Origin: Endozoicomonas sp. SCSIO W0465 | Lineage (GTDB): Bacteria > Pseudomonadota > Gammaproteobacteria > Pseudomonadales > Endozoicomonadaceae | Reading direction: 5' to 3' | Assembly (NCBI RefSeq): GCF_023716865.1 | Contig: NZ_CP092417.1 | Span: 3,202,001-3,266,000 of the forward strand | DNA: 64,000 nucleotides | Part shown: positions 18,342-27,306 of the stretch, one piece after another | Position numbering within the stretch: position 1 is the stretch's first letter | How the letters are laid out: each line of letters starts with the position of its first letter | The notes under the pieces: generated by a model | The model's input: the letters and a program-made list of their open reading frames with translations, nothing else | Database searches by the model: none | Told to the model about the DNA's origin: nothing | Translations under genes and position numbers: made by a program

Positions 18342-19894
18342 CTTCAGAAATTAATATTCATCAGGGTCCGGACAAGAGAGAGCTGGTATTCTCCAAACCG
18401 GATGAGTTTGACGGGATGTTCCTGTCGCTATCGGAAACCACAGACCGTGAATACGTTATGGTATTCCTCAACAGCGGTTCCAGTCAGGTCGTCTATGTTG
18501 CTCCCCACACATCAACCGATTTTCGTTTGTTTGCCCACGGTACTGATGATGTCGTGTTTAACCTTGATCACTATAGAGAGAACTTTTATATTCTAACCAA
18601 TCTCAATGGTGCCAATAATTTCCAGCTGTTTAAAACGTCGGTAAACCAGTGGGACCAGAAACATTGGCATCTGATTCAGGCTGAAAGTGACATCATCAGC
18701 CTTAATGATATTCATTTCTACAACCATTACCTGATTATTGAGCAGAAAAATAACGAAAAAGCGCTGGATGAGCTGGTGGTACAGGATATGGTGTCCGGGA
18801 ACAGGCAGAGAGTATCCATGCCTGATGAAGCCTATCAACTGCATTTTTCCGGTGACTGGGATCATAACGCCACAACCGTGCGGCTGGATTATTCCTCGCC
18901 AATTATGCCCAGCACGGTTCTTGAACTGGACCTGAACAGTGTCCAAACCACGGCAGTATACACCCGTGAGGCACCTAACTTTGATCCGGGAAAATATGAA
19001 GTTAAACGAGAGTATGCCATAGCCCGGGATGGTGAGCGGATTCCGGTGACCATCATTTATAAAAAAGGTTTGGTCAAGGATGGTTCTCATCGAGCTCTGG
19101 TTTATGGTTATGGTTCCTACGGTTATGGCATGACCGCAGGTTTTTCATCAAAGCTGTTCAGTCTGGTAGATCGTGGCTTTGTCTACGCAACAGCCCATAT
19201 TCGTGGCGGTGATGACAAGGGTTATCAGTGGTATCTCAATGGCAAAATGCGCCATAAAATGAATACCTTCAATGACTTTATTGATGCAACGGAGTATCTG
19301 ATTGAGCAGGGTTATACCGATAAAGGACAGATTGCCATCAATGGTGGCAGTGCCGGTGGCTTGCTAATGGGAGCCGTGACCAACCTGCGTCCGGACTTGT
19401 TTGGCTGCGTGATTGCTGATGTCCCTTTTGTTGATGTCATTAATACGATCAGCGATGCCTCCTTGCCATTGACCCCCCCTGAGTGGGAGGAGTGGGGCAA
19501 TCCTGTGACCAGTGCCGGCGACTTTGACTATATTATGCAGTACTCTCCCTATGACAATGTGCAGGCAAAGGATTATCCCCCGATGCTGTTCAACTCGGGG
19601 ATATCCGATGAGCAGGTCACTTACTGGGAGCCAGCCAAGATGGTGGCGCGCTTAAGGGATTTGAAAACGGATGATAACCTGTTGTTACTGAACATGAATA
19701 TGCATGCTGGCCATGCCGGTGCCAGCAAACGTTATGAGTGGATCGATGAAGAGGCTTTTAATTATGCCTTTATCCTGAAGTGCTTTGCTATCAAGTGATG
19801 TTAATTATCTGATTTATTGTGTAAATCTCTCGTCGTTTCGTACTTTATAAGATAACAGGACTGAATAAATAAAGTCTGCCAACAGGAGTCACCT

Positions 19895-20851
19895 ATGGGT
19901 ATGGAAATCACGGCAATGGCCTTTATAGTGCTTGTTGCTGTTCTTATTGCAACCGGTGTACGAATTGTTCCTCAGGGGTATAACTACACCGTCGAGCGTT
20001 TTGGCAAATACACCGGTACGTTAACGCCCGGGCTGCATGTTATTGTGCCCGTGATTGATTCTGTTGGTAAAAAAATGAACATGATGGAGCAGGTCCTGGA
20101 TATCCCGCCCCAGGAGGTGATCAGTGCCGATAACGCCCAGGTGACCACGGATGCGGTCTGTTTCTACCTGGTCCAGGACGCCGTTAAGGCCTCCTATGAG
20201 GTTAACGATCTTGATCGAGCCATGAAAAATCTGGTGATGACCAATATCCGAGCGGTATTAGGATCAATGGAGCTGGATGAAATGCTTTCCAACCGGGATC
20301 GAATTAATGAGCGGCTGCTGATAAAAGTGGATGAAGCCACCGATCCCTGGGGCTTGAAAGTTACCCGGATTGAGTTGCGCGATATTGCCCCGCCTGAAGA
20401 TCTGGTGGAAGCCATGGCAAGACAGATGAAAGCCGAACGGGATAAACGTGCCCAGATCCTGGAGGCGGAAGGAGCGCGGGAAGCAGCCATTAAAGTGGCT
20501 GAAGGTGAAAAGCAGGCACAGATCCTCAAAGCGGAAGGTGAGCTCGAAGCGGCCAGACGAGAAGCAGAAGCCCGGGAACGACTGGCAGAAGCGGAGGCGG
20601 TGGCAACGGCTATGGTATCCAAGGCTATTGCCGAAGGTGATCACCGGGCGATTAACTATTTTGTTGCTCAGAAATACGTAGAAGCTCTGAAGGATGTTGC
20701 CTCTGCGCAGAATAATAAGGTGATCATGATGCCCCTGGAAGCGGGTAGCCTGATTGGCTCAATCGCTGGAATCAAAGAGCTGGTGGCAGAAGCCAGTCTT
20801 GATAACGGAAGTGACAAGGGAAATAAGAAGGTAAGCAAAAAGGAAACGTGA
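19895..20851 (+). CDS. qmcA: SPFH/Band 7 membrane protease modulator, QmcA/stomatin-like
   Basis: 318 residues. One N-terminal transmembrane helix (about 7-25) is followed by an SPFH domain (GVRIVPQGYNYTVERFGKYT onward). A long Ala/Glu-rich coiled coil (about 170-250) and a C-terminal oligomerisation region with NKVIMMPLEAG complete it. Such proteins form ring assemblies in inner-membrane microdomains and associate with proteases. The start has AGGAG 8 bases upstream. The next gene, overlapping by one base, encodes an NfeD-like protein, the classical partner of this family. Confidence 0.92.
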   Translation: MGMEITAMAFIVLVAVLIATGVRIVPQGYNYTVERFGKYTGTLTPGLHVIVPVIDSVGKKMNMMEQVLDIPPQEVISADNAQVTTDAVCFYLVQDAVKASYEVNDLDRAMKNLVMTNIRAVLGSMELDEMLSNRDRINERLLIKVDEATDPWGLKVTRIELRDIAPPEDLVEAMARQMKAERDKRAQILEAEGAREAAIKVAEGEKQAQILKAEGELEAARREAEARERLAEAEAVATAMVSKAIAEGDHRAINYFVAQKYVEALKDVASAQNNKVIMMPLEAGSLIGSIAGIKELVAEASLDNGSDKGNKKVSKKET

Positions 20852-21300
20852 TGGTTATTGCGATGACTCTGGAACCCTGGCACTGGTTGATTCTGCTCTT
20901 TGTCTTTTTAGGTGCGGAGGCGCTGGGTGCTGGTGGTTTCCTGCTGGGCAGTGCGGCCGCTGCAGCGGTTGTCTCTTTCTGGCTCTGGTTGGTACCTGAT
21001 ATGAGCTGGCCCGTTCAGTTGGTGATTTTTGGTATTGGCAGTTTGCTGCTTTCTCTCGCCTATTGGAAACTGTTCCGTAAATTGAACAACAGAAGCGACA
21101 GCCCTGAATTAAATAATCGGGCATCGCAGCTGATTGGCCGAACCATTGTGCTTGAGCATGACTTACCAGCAGGGCAGAGTAAACTTCAGATTGGCGATAC
21201 ACTCTGGAAGGTCGAGTCAGACAGGTCTGTATCACAGGGTAGCAAAGTCTCGGTAACGGGAAATCAGGGGATGATGTTGCTCCTCAAGGAGCGGGTCTGA
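20851..21300 (+). CDS. NfeD-family membrane protein
   Basis: 149 residues. Two or three N-terminal transmembrane helices (WHWLILLFVFLGAEALGAGG; the next around 40-65) precede a C-terminal OB-fold domain (LIGRTIVLEHDLPAGQSKLQ onward). This is the short NfeD1b-type architecture that partners QmcA/YbbK-type SPFH proteins. The ATG overlaps the qmcA stop codon; a GTG one codon earlier is also possible. Confidence 0.88.
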   Translation: MVIAMTLEPWHWLILLFVFLGAEALGAGGFLLGSAAAAAVVSFWLWLVPDMSWPVQLVIFGIGSLLLSLAYWKLFRKLNNRSDSPELNNRASQLIGRTIVLEHDLPAGQSKLQIGDTLWKVESDRSVSQGSKVSVTGNQGMMLLLKERV

Positions 21301-21465
21301 TCATTTCACTGTTGGAATTCCTGTCAGCAGTTTTCTTGTTTTAGTCCTATTTGGGACAGGCTTGAGACTCTCATACGGTTTCTTTATGCTTGTCCTACTT
21401 AAATGGAATAATAATTTTAATTATTAATTCAGTTTTGTGCCATGGCGTCCAGTGTTTCTGGATAG

Positions 21466-22644
21466 TTGAGTGAATTCACCTTGCAGGATGTCCAAATGCA
21501 ACCCAGTTATACAGGCGAGTTGACGCAATCGAAAGGTCAGGTTGTTCAGTGGCTATTGGTTACGCTGATGATCTACCTATTGCTGGTCGCTGTCGGGATG
21601 ATAGGTTCCGGCTTTAAGTGGGCTTCCGGTGGTGCTGATGGTGCACGTCAGTTGTTTACTTTTGCCACCAACCCGGTGATGGGGCTGGTGGCAGGTGCAC
21701 TGGCAACCGCGGTTGTTCAGTCATCCAGTACTGTGACATCGGTGATTGTTGGTCTTGTTGCGGGGGGGCTTCCGGTTGCCATCGCTATTCCGATGATTAT
21801 GGGGGCCAATATTGGTACTACTGTTACCAATACGCTGGTAAGTATGGGGCATATCGGCAAGAAAAAAGAGTTTCGTCGAGCGTTTTCTGCCGCGACTGTT
21901 CATGATTTTTTCAATCTGATGGCGGTTTTTATTTTTCTTCCATTGGAGGTTATGACGGGGTTTCTGGCCAAGACCTCTGATCTTCTGGTCAGTATCCTGG
22001 TCGGTGGTGACTCTGTGAGTATCAAAGGCTTCAACTTTGTTAAAGTGCTGACCGGGCCTTCTGTCGATCTGTTCAAGGGACTCTATGACGCTTTGCCTGA
22101 CTTGTGGGCGGGTGTCTGCCTGGCCCTGACCGGGTTGGCCTTTATTTTTATTTCCATTATCTATCTGGGCAAACTGCTCAAGCTTCTGATGGTGGGAAAA
22201 GCTAAACAGATTCTGCACAAAGCAATTGGGCAGGGGCCTGCTACCGGTATTTTCTCAGGTATGATGATGACCATCGCCGTGCAGTCATCCTCAACCTGCA
22301 CCAGCCTGATCGTACCGCTTGCCGGAAATGGAATTTTCAAGCTTAAGGAGATATATCCATTTACCCTGGGATCCAATATCGGCACGACCATTACCGCCTT
22401 GCTGGCGGCAACAGCAGTCCAGGGAGTCATGGGACTATTTGCCTTGCAGATAGCACTTGTTCATCTGTTGTTTAATGTTTCAGCGGTACTGCTGATTTAC
22501 ACCATTCCATTCCTTCGCAATATACCGCCAACCCTTGCCCGTCGTTTTGCTCAGGTGGCCAGCCGGAATAAATGGATGGTGCTGGTCTATGTGGTGGGTA
22601 TCTTTTTTATTCTGCCCGCTATGCTGATCGCGATAACTGCCTGA
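21466..22644 (+). CDS. Na/Pi cotransporter family protein
   Basis: 392 residues with inverted duplicated repeats, each bearing the QSSS motif (VVQSSSTVTS at about 85 and AVQSSSTCTS at about 270) and a G-x-NIGTT motif (GANIGTT, GSNIGTT), as in the NptA/PhoU-less sodium-phosphate cotransporters. About eight to ten hydrophobic segments place it in the inner membrane. The listed start is a TTG at 21466. The ATG at 21496 (MQPSYTGE) has a better Shine-Dalgarno, AGGA, and may be the true start. A small coiled-coil gene follows 7 bp downstream. Confidence 0.92.
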   Translation: MSEFTLQDVQMQPSYTGELTQSKGQVVQWLLVTLMIYLLLVAVGMIGSGFKWASGGADGARQLFTFATNPVMGLVAGALATAVVQSSSTVTSVIVGLVAGGLPVAIAIPMIMGANIGTTVTNTLVSMGHIGKKKEFRRAFSAATVHDFFNLMAVFIFLPLEVMTGFLAKTSDLLVSILVGGDSVSIKGFNFVKVLTGPSVDLFKGLYDALPDLWAGVCLALTGLAFIFISIIYLGKLLKLLMVGKAKQILHKAIGQGPATGIFSGMMMTIAVQSSSTCTSLIVPLAGNGIFKLKEIYPFTLGSNIGTTITALLAATAVQGVMGLFALQIALVHLLFNVSAVLLIYTIPFLRNIPPTLARRFAQVASRNKWMVLVYVVGIFFILPAMLIAITA

Positions 22645-22651
22645 GGAGAAG

Positions 22652-22924
22652 ATGATGACAACACTCAAGCAATACAAGGCGCACAAGAAGGCGTTGAAGG
22701 CTCAAATCAAAGAGGTCAAGGCAACCCTGAAGCGTCTTGAAGAAGAGCTGGAAGCTGAACGGCAGGATATGCAACATGAAGAAGTGGATCATCTTGATGA
22801 GTACTTTGACAAGGCAGAGCCTCACCTGATGGATGTCAAAAAGCTGGGGATTTCGGCCATTGAAGATTTTAAAAAGTCCGTGTCGAAGCTGATGAGCTCG
22901 ATTGCAGGCTCCGGTAAAAAGTAA
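22652..22924 (+). CDS. small coiled-coil protein
   Basis: 90 residues, highly charged. Residues about 4-45 form a continuous Lys/Glu heptad pattern (KALKAQIKEVKATLKRLEEE). GAGGAG precedes tandem ATG codons. Its position 7 bp after the Na/Pi cotransporter suggests a shared transcript and perhaps a soluble accessory role, but no family is recognised. Confidence 0.7.
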   Translation: MMTTLKQYKAHKKALKAQIKEVKATLKRLEEELEAERQDMQHEEVDHLDEYFDKAEPHLMDVKKLGISAIEDFKKSVSKLMSSIAGSGKK

Positions 22925-22948
22925 TCAGGCTGTTGCGCATAAAAAATC

Positions 22949-22972
22949 AAGCCGGTAATTATTTGCTGGCTT
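22949..22972. terminator. bidirectional intrinsic terminator
   Basis: Stem AAGCCGG / CTGGCTT with TATTTTTT on the plus side and ATTTTTT on the minus side. It separates the Na/Pi transporter unit from the convergent minus-strand gene at 22959-23168, whose last codons it overlaps. Confidence 0.75.
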
Positions 22973-23168
22973 TATTTTTTACTTGATCAATCATCCCTGC
23001 AAAACCCCGGCGTTTACCCAGTGTTACTTCAAACCAGGACACATTGCTATAACGTGGGAATTCGTAGCGCAGATAGTAGCCATCTTTGTATACTGACAGA
23101 TCGAAGCTTCGGGCCAGAACTCCGGCAGCGAGAAGAATAAGGAATATAGCTGAAAGTAATTTGTACAT
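22959..23168 (-). CDS. small exported or membrane-anchored hypothetical protein
   Basis: 69 residues. The N-terminus MYKLLSAIFLILLAAGVLAR is a signal peptide or membrane anchor, followed by a short polar domain rich in Tyr and Arg (YYLRYEFPRYSNVSWFEVT). No family is recognised. It lies 16 bp downstream of azlD on the same strand and may be the end of the azlCD transcript. Confidence 0.6.
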   Translation of the reverse strand: MYKLLSAIFLILLAAGVLARSFDLSVYKDGYYLRYEFPRYSNVSWFEVTLGKRRGFAGMIDQVKNKASK

Positions 23169-23184
23169 AAACTGAAAATGGGCC

Positions 23185-23499
23185 TTATAGTATCTGCCTT
23201 AAGACCAGAAATGACAGCATGCCCAGGATAACGGTCAATAACGTGTTTCTTGTTACCAGGGCAAGAAACACCACGATAATGGCGGCAATCAGGTAATGAT
23301 TGCCCATGGACAGGTTGAGTTTATCCTCACGAATAAACACAATTGGTGCCGCAATGGCTGTTAGCACTGCGGGCGCTGAATAACTCAATACCTGTTGAAT
23401 AGGCTCACTGAGTTTGAGTGGTAACCAAGGCTCCATCAGGAGAAAGCGACTGCCAAAAACCAGGGCCGCTACGATGAACAGAATAACCCAGGTATCCAT
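23185..23499 (-). CDS. azlD: AzlD-family branched-chain amino acid export subunit
   Basis: 104 residues with about four transmembrane segments and the AzlD pattern (DTWVILFIVAALVFGSRFLL; YSAPAVLTAIAAPIVF). With AzlC it forms a two-component exporter of branched-chain amino acids or related compounds. Its start overlaps the azlC stop by one base. Confidence 0.88.
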   Translation of the reverse strand: MDTWVILFIVAALVFGSRFLLMEPWLPLKLSEPIQQVLSYSAPAVLTAIAAPIVFIREDKLNLSMGNHYLIAAIIVVFLALVTRNTLLTVILGMLSFLVLRQIL

Positions 23500-24224
23500 T
23501 AACTTTCTCCTCTGGCCGTTGCTTTGCCATAGGCAAAACCAGCCATCATTGCCATCGGGGCTGAGATCAGCAGGCCAGCCTGAATATGCATTACCTCACA
23601 AATGACCGATGTCACCAGCGCCGTGAGCACACAAACCAGGACAGGGGCATTTTTGATGGTCGGGATAACAAGCGCAATGAATGTAGCGGCAATAGCAAAA
23701 TCCAGTCCGAGAGCATCCAGATTTTCAATGCTCTCTCCGGTGATAATGCCGCCAAGGGTGGCAAGATTCCAGCCAAGATAGAAGCATAGCCCTCCACCCA
23801 GTGCATACCAGCGGTCAAAGCGCTTCAGCTGGCCGGGGTTGGCAATGGCAAACAGTTCATCGGTTAACAGGAAGCCAAGAGCCAGACGCCATCTGAGGGG
23901 TAGTGGACTGATGTTCTTACGCATCACCATGGCGTAGAGGAAGTGTCGGGAGGTGATGAGCAGGGCTGAAATCAGGATGCTGCCCAGACCAACTCCGGCC
24001 TGAATCATACCCATAATGGCCAGCTGGACGGCACCTGCGAAAATGATGCCGGATAATGCCTGACTCTGAACAGGATCAAAACCCGACTCGATGGCCAGAG
24101 AACCCATCAGGATACCCCATGGCAGCACGGCGACCGTCAGCGGAATGATTGCTGCGGCACCTTTTAAAAAAGCCCGCGCTTTTTCATTACTGCTCGAATG
24201 GTGGACAATTTCAGCCTGAGACAT
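23499..24224 (-). CDS. azlC: AzlC-family permease (branched-chain amino acid export)
   Basis: 241 residues, LIV-E family. The signature region PWGILMGSLAIESGFDPVQS is near residues 40-60, followed by SRHFLYAMVMRKN and FLLTDELFAIAN, and about seven hydrophobic segments. It is the large subunit of the AzlCD exporter and is translationally coupled to azlD. Confidence 0.92.
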   Translation of the reverse strand: MSQAEIVHHSSSNEKARAFLKGAAAIIPLTVAVLPWGILMGSLAIESGFDPVQSQALSGIIFAGAVQLAIMGMIQAGVGLGSILISALLITSRHFLYAMVMRKNISPLPLRWRLALGFLLTDELFAIANPGQLKRFDRWYALGGGLCFYLGWNLATLGGIITGESIENLDALGLDFAIAATFIALVIPTIKNAPVLVCVLTALVTSVICEVMHIQAGLLISAPMAMMAGFAYGKATARGES

Positions 24225-24340
24225 ACAACTCGCTTCCTTTACAATTTATCCCCTTACTGAAGTTTCAGGAATCTATAAATCTTAAAAGCTTTAGACATTC
24301 GGCAAGAAGAATAGTTTGTGATGGATGTAAAATAGTCTAT

Positions 24341-25819
24341 TCAAGGGTGGGGATGCCATGATATGACAACCGCTTTTTTAATTCTTGTTCGCCAGAGCAG
24401 AAGGATTGTACAGAAAACATTACCCGCTGTACCAGCCAACAGACCTCCCGAGGCACCGATCGACTCGGGGGCGAGCCATTTCCACAGGAAAAGGCAGACA
24501 ATGCCTGAGATGCAGGGCAGGTAGAAGTTCCGTTTTGGGAGTCTGGAGTAAAAGAGTGCAACAAAGAGTGGCGGAAGCAAGGTTGGCCCCCAGGATTCGA
24601 ACGTACTCAGCAATACATCAAGAATATCATTCACATTCAGGGCGATAAGAATTGCTCCAGCACCGATCACTAAAGTAGCGATACGCCCGAGAATGAGCCG
24701 CTGACGGTCGGTTAGGTGGCTTCTGAAGGCAGGCAATATATCATTGGAGAATGCGATGGCGGCTGTATTCAGGTAACTGTCGCAAGAAGACATGACGGCG
24801 GCCAGCAAGCCTGCGACGGTCAGCAGTTTCAGCCAGAATGGTTGTGAGCTCAACAGGATGTTGAAGGTTTGATGGCTTTGCTGTCCGGGTTCCAGAAGAT
24901 TGGCAATGACACCGATCAACCCACAAAACAAAGTGATAACCAAGACAACTCCCGCCGTTAATTGCAATGCCTTACTGGCTTCCCGGTGACTGCGAGCCAT
25001 GGTGACCCGCTGAACGGAAATGGGAATCAGGGCATCGCCCAACAGGAAACCCAGAAAAATCACCAGTAAAGCGGGTGTCTTACCACTAACAGGGCTATCA
25101 ACATATTTCAGCTGCAACTGCTGGTAAGTTGATTCAATCCCACCAAGAAACCATATCCCCCAAACAATCAACGCCACCAGAGCAAACAGCAGGAGGATAG
25201 CCTGTATTATGTCCGTCGTCACAACGGAGCGCACACCACCTAAGCTGCTGTAGAGGATAACGCTGGTGATCAGGCATAAAGCAACTGGTAATTCCCAGCC
25301 GGGCACCAGCATGTTCACGACTCTCTGCATGGCAATCACCTGGGCAGTGACGATGCCCAGACAAAAAATCAGCCAGAGTGTGCCACTGATGCTGCGGATA
25401 TCGTTGCCATCATAAACCCGGCCAAGAATTTCACCAAAGGAGAGGCAATGACGCCATTGATAAATTCTGGGAGCCAGTCGTGCGGTTAGCCATAATTGCA
25501 GTGAAAAACCCAGGCTGCCCAGAGGGTAGACCCATTCGCCCTGATACGCTTTCTCGGCATTGCCCATAATCATGCCAGCGCCAACGCCGCTGGCCAGGAT
25601 TGTGCAATAGATGGCCAGTGTCCCAAAGGCATTACGATCAAGTGCAAAGGATGAAAAACTGTGGATTGATCTCAATTGGTAGAGACCGATCAGCAGAAAC
25701 AGAAAAGGGGGGAGCAGTAGTAAAGTGACGATGGTGGTCATGGGTTCGCACACGGACCGGTTTTTAATGAGATACCACAAGCATTTGGCTTTGGGAACAG
25801 AACGATCAGTTAGACCCAT
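24341..25819 (-). CDS. sodium:solute symporter (SSS) family transporter
   Basis: Up to 492 residues with 12-13 hydrophobic segments. SSS features include GMIMGNAEKAYQGEWVYPLG, the YSSLGGVRSVVTTDIIQ signature after helix 5, and SSCDSYLNTAAIAFSNDI, a Na2-site-like region. The hydrophobic core starts at MTTIVTLLLLPPF (ATG 25741). The 26 residues before it are polar, and neither start has a strong ribosome site, so 25741 is a good alternative. Substrate unknown. Confidence 0.88.
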   Translation of the reverse strand: MGLTDRSVPKAKCLWYLIKNRSVCEPMTTIVTLLLLPPFLFLLIGLYQLRSIHSFSSFALDRNAFGTLAIYCTILASGVGAGMIMGNAEKAYQGEWVYPLGSLGFSLQLWLTARLAPRIYQWRHCLSFGEILGRVYDGNDIRSISGTLWLIFCLGIVTAQVIAMQRVVNMLVPGWELPVALCLITSVILYSSLGGVRSVVTTDIIQAILLLFALVALIVWGIWFLGGIESTYQQLQLKYVDSPVSGKTPALLVIFLGFLLGDALIPISVQRVTMARSHREASKALQLTAGVVLVITLFCGLIGVIANLLEPGQQSHQTFNILLSSQPFWLKLLTVAGLLAAVMSSCDSYLNTAAIAFSNDILPAFRSHLTDRQRLILGRIATLVIGAGAILIALNVNDILDVLLSTFESWGPTLLPPLFVALFYSRLPKRNFYLPCISGIVCLFLWKWLAPESIGASGGLLAGTAGNVFCTILLLWRTRIKKAVVISWHPHP

Positions 25820-25890
25820 ACGGGGCTGAAAAGTTTATTAATTGGAAAATTTCTGATTTTAATTTCAACTCAAACTTCGTTAACACTATT

Positions 25891-27213
25891 TCACACTTGT
25901 ATGTTACTCCACCGTCGTGAACGCCAGACTGCCAGGAAACTTATGGAGGTAACCATTCGCTGCAGCGTCGGTACGGTCCAGAGTGCCGTAAGACCAAGCC
26001 CCAATGCCGGGCCTATGAGCCAGCACAGAGGCAACAGGATTAGCCACTGAGCAACAAACCGGATACAGAGAACGGTTCGGTTGGCACCTGCACCCAGTAA
26101 GGTCTGAACAAATACCAGAGAGGGGGCATCCAGAACAACGCCTATGCCGGTTAATTGCAGTGGAATTAAACCCATTGCCAGTAGTGACGGGTCATGAAGA
26201 AACAGTGACAACACTGCCTCAGGCGCAAAAATTAACGGCAGGCTCAGTACCAGTAACACCGCGCTGGCGGTATACATGACTTCCTGCCCCCAGCGCCAGG
26301 CAACCTCTGGTTCCCGAGCTCCAAGACTCTGGCTGACCAAGGTATTGGCGGCCATTCCGAGGCCGAGGCCGGGTAGTATCAGAAACAGAGAGATATTCAG
26401 TAACACATGGGCAATGGCCATTTCACGGATACCTAATTGAGCAACGATGGCAAACAACATCATCATGCCAAGGGCAAACAGGGTCTGTTGCAGGGAGTCA
26501 GGAATAGCCAGATAAACCAGACGTTTAAATGATGCCCAATTTTTCCAGTGAGTCAGGAATCCGAATTGTCTCGCTCGTTTATTGAGCACGCACAGATTGA
26601 GCAGGGCGCCCAGGTACATGGACAGTAAGGTCCCCAGAGCGGCGCCTTGCACACCCATAACAGGCAAGCCAAGTTTTCCGTATATCAGTATAAAGCTGAA
26701 AATCACATTGCAAATATGAGTGCAGACCAGCAGTTTAAGAAAACCGTTTGGTTGACCAATGCCGTTCCAGAAACCTCGAAATGAGAGATTCATCGCAGCG
26801 GCGGTGAGCGCCATGACCCTGATTTGAAAATAGTCAGTGGCTTCCCCGGTAAAGCTGGGGGAGCTTTGATCAAATAATTCCAGCAACCAGGGAGCCGTCA
26901 TTACCAGGATAATACTCAGTGGTGAGGCAAAGCAGAATGCGATGATTAATCCGTGATTGGTCGGCATGGCACATTCGGTGAGACGGCCCGCACCAACGCG
27001 GCGAGCAACCTGAGCCTGAATAGCCGCTGAAAGTCCGGTCATCAACGATAGGGCAACAAAGTTCGCATAGCTGCCAGCACCGACTGCGGCAAGGGCATTC
27101 TCTCCAAGGGGGCCCACCAGCGCGGTGTCAACCAGGTTGATCATGCTCTGCGAAAGCATGGCCAGCATGATGGGAAATCCTAACTGAAAAATGGTGGCAA
27201 GCCTTTGCTTCAT
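25891..27213 (-). CDS. MATE-family efflux transporter
   Basis: 440 residues with 12 hydrophobic segments. The N-terminal half begins LGFPIMLAMLSQSMINLVDT, typical of DinF/NorM-like MATE proteins, and the second half contains IAHVLLNISLFLILPGLGLG. These are inner-membrane Na+ or H+ antiporters for cationic compounds. The gene is divergent from the 27307 gene across about 93 bp. Confidence 0.93.
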   Translation of the reverse strand: MKQRLATIFQLGFPIMLAMLSQSMINLVDTALVGPLGENALAAVGAGSYANFVALSLMTGLSAAIQAQVARRVGAGRLTECAMPTNHGLIIAFCFASPLSIILVMTAPWLLELFDQSSPSFTGEATDYFQIRVMALTAAAMNLSFRGFWNGIGQPNGFLKLLVCTHICNVIFSFILIYGKLGLPVMGVQGAALGTLLSMYLGALLNLCVLNKRARQFGFLTHWKNWASFKRLVYLAIPDSLQQTLFALGMMMLFAIVAQLGIREMAIAHVLLNISLFLILPGLGLGMAANTLVSQSLGAREPEVAWRWGQEVMYTASAVLLVLSLPLIFAPEAVLSLFLHDPSLLAMGLIPLQLTGIGVVLDAPSLVFVQTLLGAGANRTVLCIRFVAQWLILLPLCWLIGPALGLGLTALWTVPTLQRMVTSISFLAVWRSRRWSNIQV

Positions 27214-27306
27214 TAAGCTTCAGTATCTCCAGTCTGGTGAACTATCGGTGAAAAAAAAGTCTAATCTGGATAGTTAATTAAAAATCTACACAAACATTGG
27301 ATTATT

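Larger units (their letters stand above)
12771..18347. mobile_element. composite transposon carrying a pel operon fragment
   Basis: Two directly repeated copies of the same IS4-type element (12771-13878 and 17072-18347) enclose 3.2 kb of minus-strand pel sequence: pelD', pelE, pelF'. Only the outermost junctions share a target duplication, AAATTAA at 12764-12770 and 18348-18354. The inner junctions (TAAGATAA after copy A, GTTTATGAA before copy B) do not match each other or the outer repeat. This is what transposition of the whole 5577-bp unit as one composite element into ptrB would produce. Both pel end genes are cut exactly at the IS ends. Two younger insertions lie within it: an IS1595-type element and a MITE-like element. 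Confidence 0.85.
17072..18347 (+). mobile_element. IS4-type insertion sequence, copy B (interrupted)
   Basis: Same ends and orientation as copy A (CTCAAGTTACGCACC on the left). Its transposase gene is disrupted by a 160-bp element at 17971-18130. It is the right arm of the composite transposon. Confidence 0.88.
12327..19798 (+). pseudogene. ptrB: oligopeptidase B, broken by a deletion and by a composite transposon
   Basis: The 5' part starts near TTG 12327 (KAPVAPKVPHSIVQHGRTRI). Compared with family members it then lacks some 60-70 residues and changes frame before RDGFLYYYREEKGKNYPI. The 5.6-kb insertion at 12771-18347 follows VYKI. Removing it and one AAATTAA copy restores the frame (VYKINIHQGPDKRELVF). 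The 3' part (from 18355) encodes the rest of the beta-propeller and the complete prolyl-oligopeptidase catalytic domain, with nucleophile motif NGGSAGG, the PFVDVI segment and the C-terminal HAGHAG histidine. The enzyme normally cleaves short peptides after basic residues. An ATG at 18416 could start a 460-residue remnant, but the gene is almost certainly inactive. Confidence 0.9.
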
